A stretch of 33,256 nucleotides of DNA from Pseudomonadota bacterium (GTDB lineage Bacteria; Desulfobacterota; Syntrophorhabdia; Syntrophorhabdales; Syntrophorhabdaceae), in contig JAPLKA010000096.1 of NCBI GenBank assembly GCA_026388315.1, forward strand, positions 1 through 33,256, in the 5' to 3' direction. Below the pieces are notes generated by a model. It was given only the letters and a program-made list of their open reading frames with translations. It did not search any database and was not told the DNA's origin. Within the stretch, counting starts at the first letter, position 1. Each line of letters starts with the position of its first letter. The position numbers and the translations under genes were made by a program. Of the stretch, positions 31,806-33,256 are shown piece after piece.

Positions 31806-32978
31806 TCATTCATTCACGCCGAAATAGGTGTTCCTATGTGGCCCGTCCAGAGTCAATTTCCCCTTTTGAATGTGCCAGAATGTTTCGTCAACCTCTTTGA
31901 GACATTCGGGTAAATTGTTAAATATCTCAACCGAAGAAAAACGCATCACATAGAAGCCGTGTCGCTGCAAATAGCGGTCACGAATGCGATCTTTAATGTA
32001 TGCATTGGCCTTTGCATGAAACTCAAGGCCATCGCACTCAATTGCCAGAGAAGGTCCTTTCGCTGTCTTTATCACAAAATCGATTTTATACTTGTGGTGG
32101 TTGTCATGGGCTTGGTACTGCGGCAGCCACAGAAGCCCGGCAGATTTTAGACCGTCTTCCATCAATTTCTCGATTGGACTCGATGGCGAGAAACTATACC
32201 AGGTCAGATTCCGGTCTCTCTTCAAAAGCTTACCCATATTGGTTTTGGTATATGCTACAACGGTATTAGCTGACGAGTATGGATACAAAGCATCAACCAG
32301 ATTATATACGCATAGATTCTGATCATCTCTCGTTTGAGGGCAGACCCAATTTCTATCACCTTTCTTTATGAACTTCTTTGGGCAGCAATTAAATAATGCT
32401 ACAGAGACTACCTCTGCCGCTTGGCCAAGGTCCACTGAGTCTATCACTTCGGACCATGAGTTCCTAGTGTGTCGGACCATGTCTTCAAAAATATGATTTA
32501 CATCCTGACCCATAAAGCAGAATCGACTGAACCAGTTGGATAGAACAAACGAGAGAGTTTGGAAAGTAATCTTTGCCCCCGATTGATTTCTAAACATATA
32601 GTCATGAAACATTATTTCTCGATTGATCTTGTATTCATTTGGGGCTCGGTCTTCAGAGGGTGTGCCTTTTTGACTGATGTACTTTTGAAGCCAGTCAGCA
32701 TTTTCATTCCACTCTCGCCACCCGGCAGGCAAATCCACGTAGCCAATAAAAGCATTCTCTGCCTTAAAGTCTGGTGCTTGTTTGCCAGCCCATGCCATTA
32801 ATAACTTCTTAAGGGTGCTGTCCTTTCCTTGAACTAAGACATTGCCGTTATTGTAGAATGTACATGGGATCTCAAACACACCATCTGTTACGCTTATTTG
32901 TTTTCCTTTTTGAACGTCTCGCTCATCAAGGATTTTGAGTTTTTGAGTATCTACGAAAAGCCTAAACCTTTCAATCAC
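31806..32978 (-). CDS. Putative nuclease: DUF559/Vsr-like C-terminal domain with TBP-like N-terminus
   Basis: The protein has 390 residues. The C-terminal domain reads HKYKIDFVIKTAKGPSLAIE (295-314), CDGLEFHAK, DRIRDRYLQRHGFYVMRFSS: Asp 300, Glu 314, Asp 316 and His 321 fit the restriction-endonuclease-like fold of DUF559 and Vsr. The N-terminus, with IPCTFYNNGNVLVQGKDSTL (37-56), resembles the TBP-like substrate domain of RNase HIII. The middle (about 90-290) is unknown and has six Cys. The frame is open to 33077, but GTG 32978 has a gagagg site and avoids reading through the attC-like site. The layout, one gene between two attC-like sites, makes it a cassette gene; a defence role is possible, not shown. 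Confidence 0.7.
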   Translation of the reverse strand: MIERFRLFVDTQKLKILDERDVQKGKQISVTDGVFEIPCTFYNNGNVLVQGKDSTLKKLLMAWAGKQAPDFKAENAFIGYVDLPAGWREWNENADWLQKYISQKGTPSEDRAPNEYKINREIMFHDYMFRNQSGAKITFQTLSFVLSNWFSRFCFMGQDVNHIFEDMVRHTRNSWSEVIDSVDLGQAAEVVSVALFNCCPKKFIKKGDRNWVCPQTRDDQNLCVYNLVDALYPYSSANTVVAYTKTNMGKLLKRDRNLTWYSFSPSSPIEKLMEDGLKSAGLLWLPQYQAHDNHHKYKIDFVIKTAKGPSLAIECDGLEFHAKANAYIKDRIRDRYLQRHGFYVMRFSSVEIFNNLPECLKEVDETFWHIQKGKLTLDGPHRNTYFGVNE

Positions 32979-33007
32979 TTTAACCTCTCTATGGTACGTT
33001 GCGTTGC

Positions 33008-33098
33008 AGCTAACGGGGAGCTGAGCGGTGGCACGACCCTGCCCACACCGAAGGTGTGACTGCAGAGGGAGTGACAACGTTCCAGCGTTTTGTTAGGC
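33008..33098 (-). other. attC-like recombination site, 91 bp
   Basis: On the minus strand GCCTAAC (33098-33092, fits RYYYAAC), five bases, GCTG..., a central cacacc-ttc-ggtgtg hairpin, then CAGC, five bases and GTTAGCT (33014-33008). CTAAC and GTTAG pair. GTTAGCT is the exact reverse complement of AGCTAAC at the far end of the next site, which defines a cassette of about 1.27 kb. From here to the window end (33099-33256) no gene is seen. Confidence 0.65.
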
Positions 33099-33256
33099 GG
33101 ACCGCTGGTAGCGGTACGCCGTGCCCACAAGGGCAACAAATCGATGAGAGCGTAGCTCAGCTCCCCGTAAGGCGGACGAGGAACCGAGCGGATCAACGAA
33201 CGAAGTGAGTAGCGAGGTGACGAGAGCGTGGAGGAGCGCCCATTGCTTTTAATTGC

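Noticed and set aside
32979-33077. N-terminal extension of the nuclease-like protein
   Set aside because: It reads through the attC-like site and has odd composition; GTG 32978 has its own ribosome site.

Overview
The window reads as chromosomal DNA from a Gram-negative anaerobe. A porin with a C-terminal Phe implies an outer membrane. A 2-oxoacid:ferredoxin oxidoreductase, a flavin reductase-rubredoxin fusion, a flavoredoxin-like protein and a probable selenoprotein fit a deltaproteobacterial or Desulfobacterota-type lineage, perhaps near Syntrophorhabdus. That placement is inference; no rRNA is present.

Region 1 (1-4779): the 3' end of a porin gene and its terminator, then about 640 bp of decayed DNA holding a ParB-like remnant. 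An ArsR-controlled redox and permease operon follows: arsR, DUF318 permease, mini-thioredoxin, truncated DGC protein, VKOR-DsbA fusion, small lipoprotein. Its sigma70-type promoter carries a palindromic operator over the -10. Region 2 (4780-8560) is an accessory island: a ParB-like gene cut short where an AT-rich SIR2-family gene begins, hairpin repeats on both sides of a TMEM175/DUF1211-like gene, and a RhuM pseudogene with an internal deletion.

Region 3 (8563-13937) is mostly minus strand: purC, a flavin reductase-rubredoxin fusion, a DUF218-like protein on the plus strand, a 140-bp structured noncoding element, and the beta and gamma-alpha subunits of a 2-oxoacid:ferredoxin oxidoreductase. 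The large subunit most likely starts at a CTG codon behind a perfect Shine-Dalgarno. Region 4 (14134-18586): ampG, a small ORF, a flavoredoxin-like gene, and the pantothenate operon panB-panC-panD on the minus strand, whose leader carries a terminator-like hairpin.

Region 5 (18628-28072) is a plus-strand housekeeping run: archease, rtcB, cobO, pyrF, a SpoU-type rRNA methyltransferase, an Nramp-like transporter, ssb, gatB, mtnA and a SAM hydrolase. The standout is rtcB: an in-frame TGA replaces exactly the invariant metal-binding cysteine, a SECIS-like hairpin lies 20 nt downstream, and the rest of the enzyme is intact. I read it as a selenocysteine-containing RNA ligase beside its activator archease.

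Region 6 (28101-33256), minus strand: rmuC, a MazF-type toxin-antitoxin pair, a methyltransferase, a membrane protein, and a nuclease-like gene bounded by two attC-like sites. The core heptamer that opens this unit is the exact reverse complement of the one that closes it, as expected of an integron gene cassette. No integrase is visible in the window.
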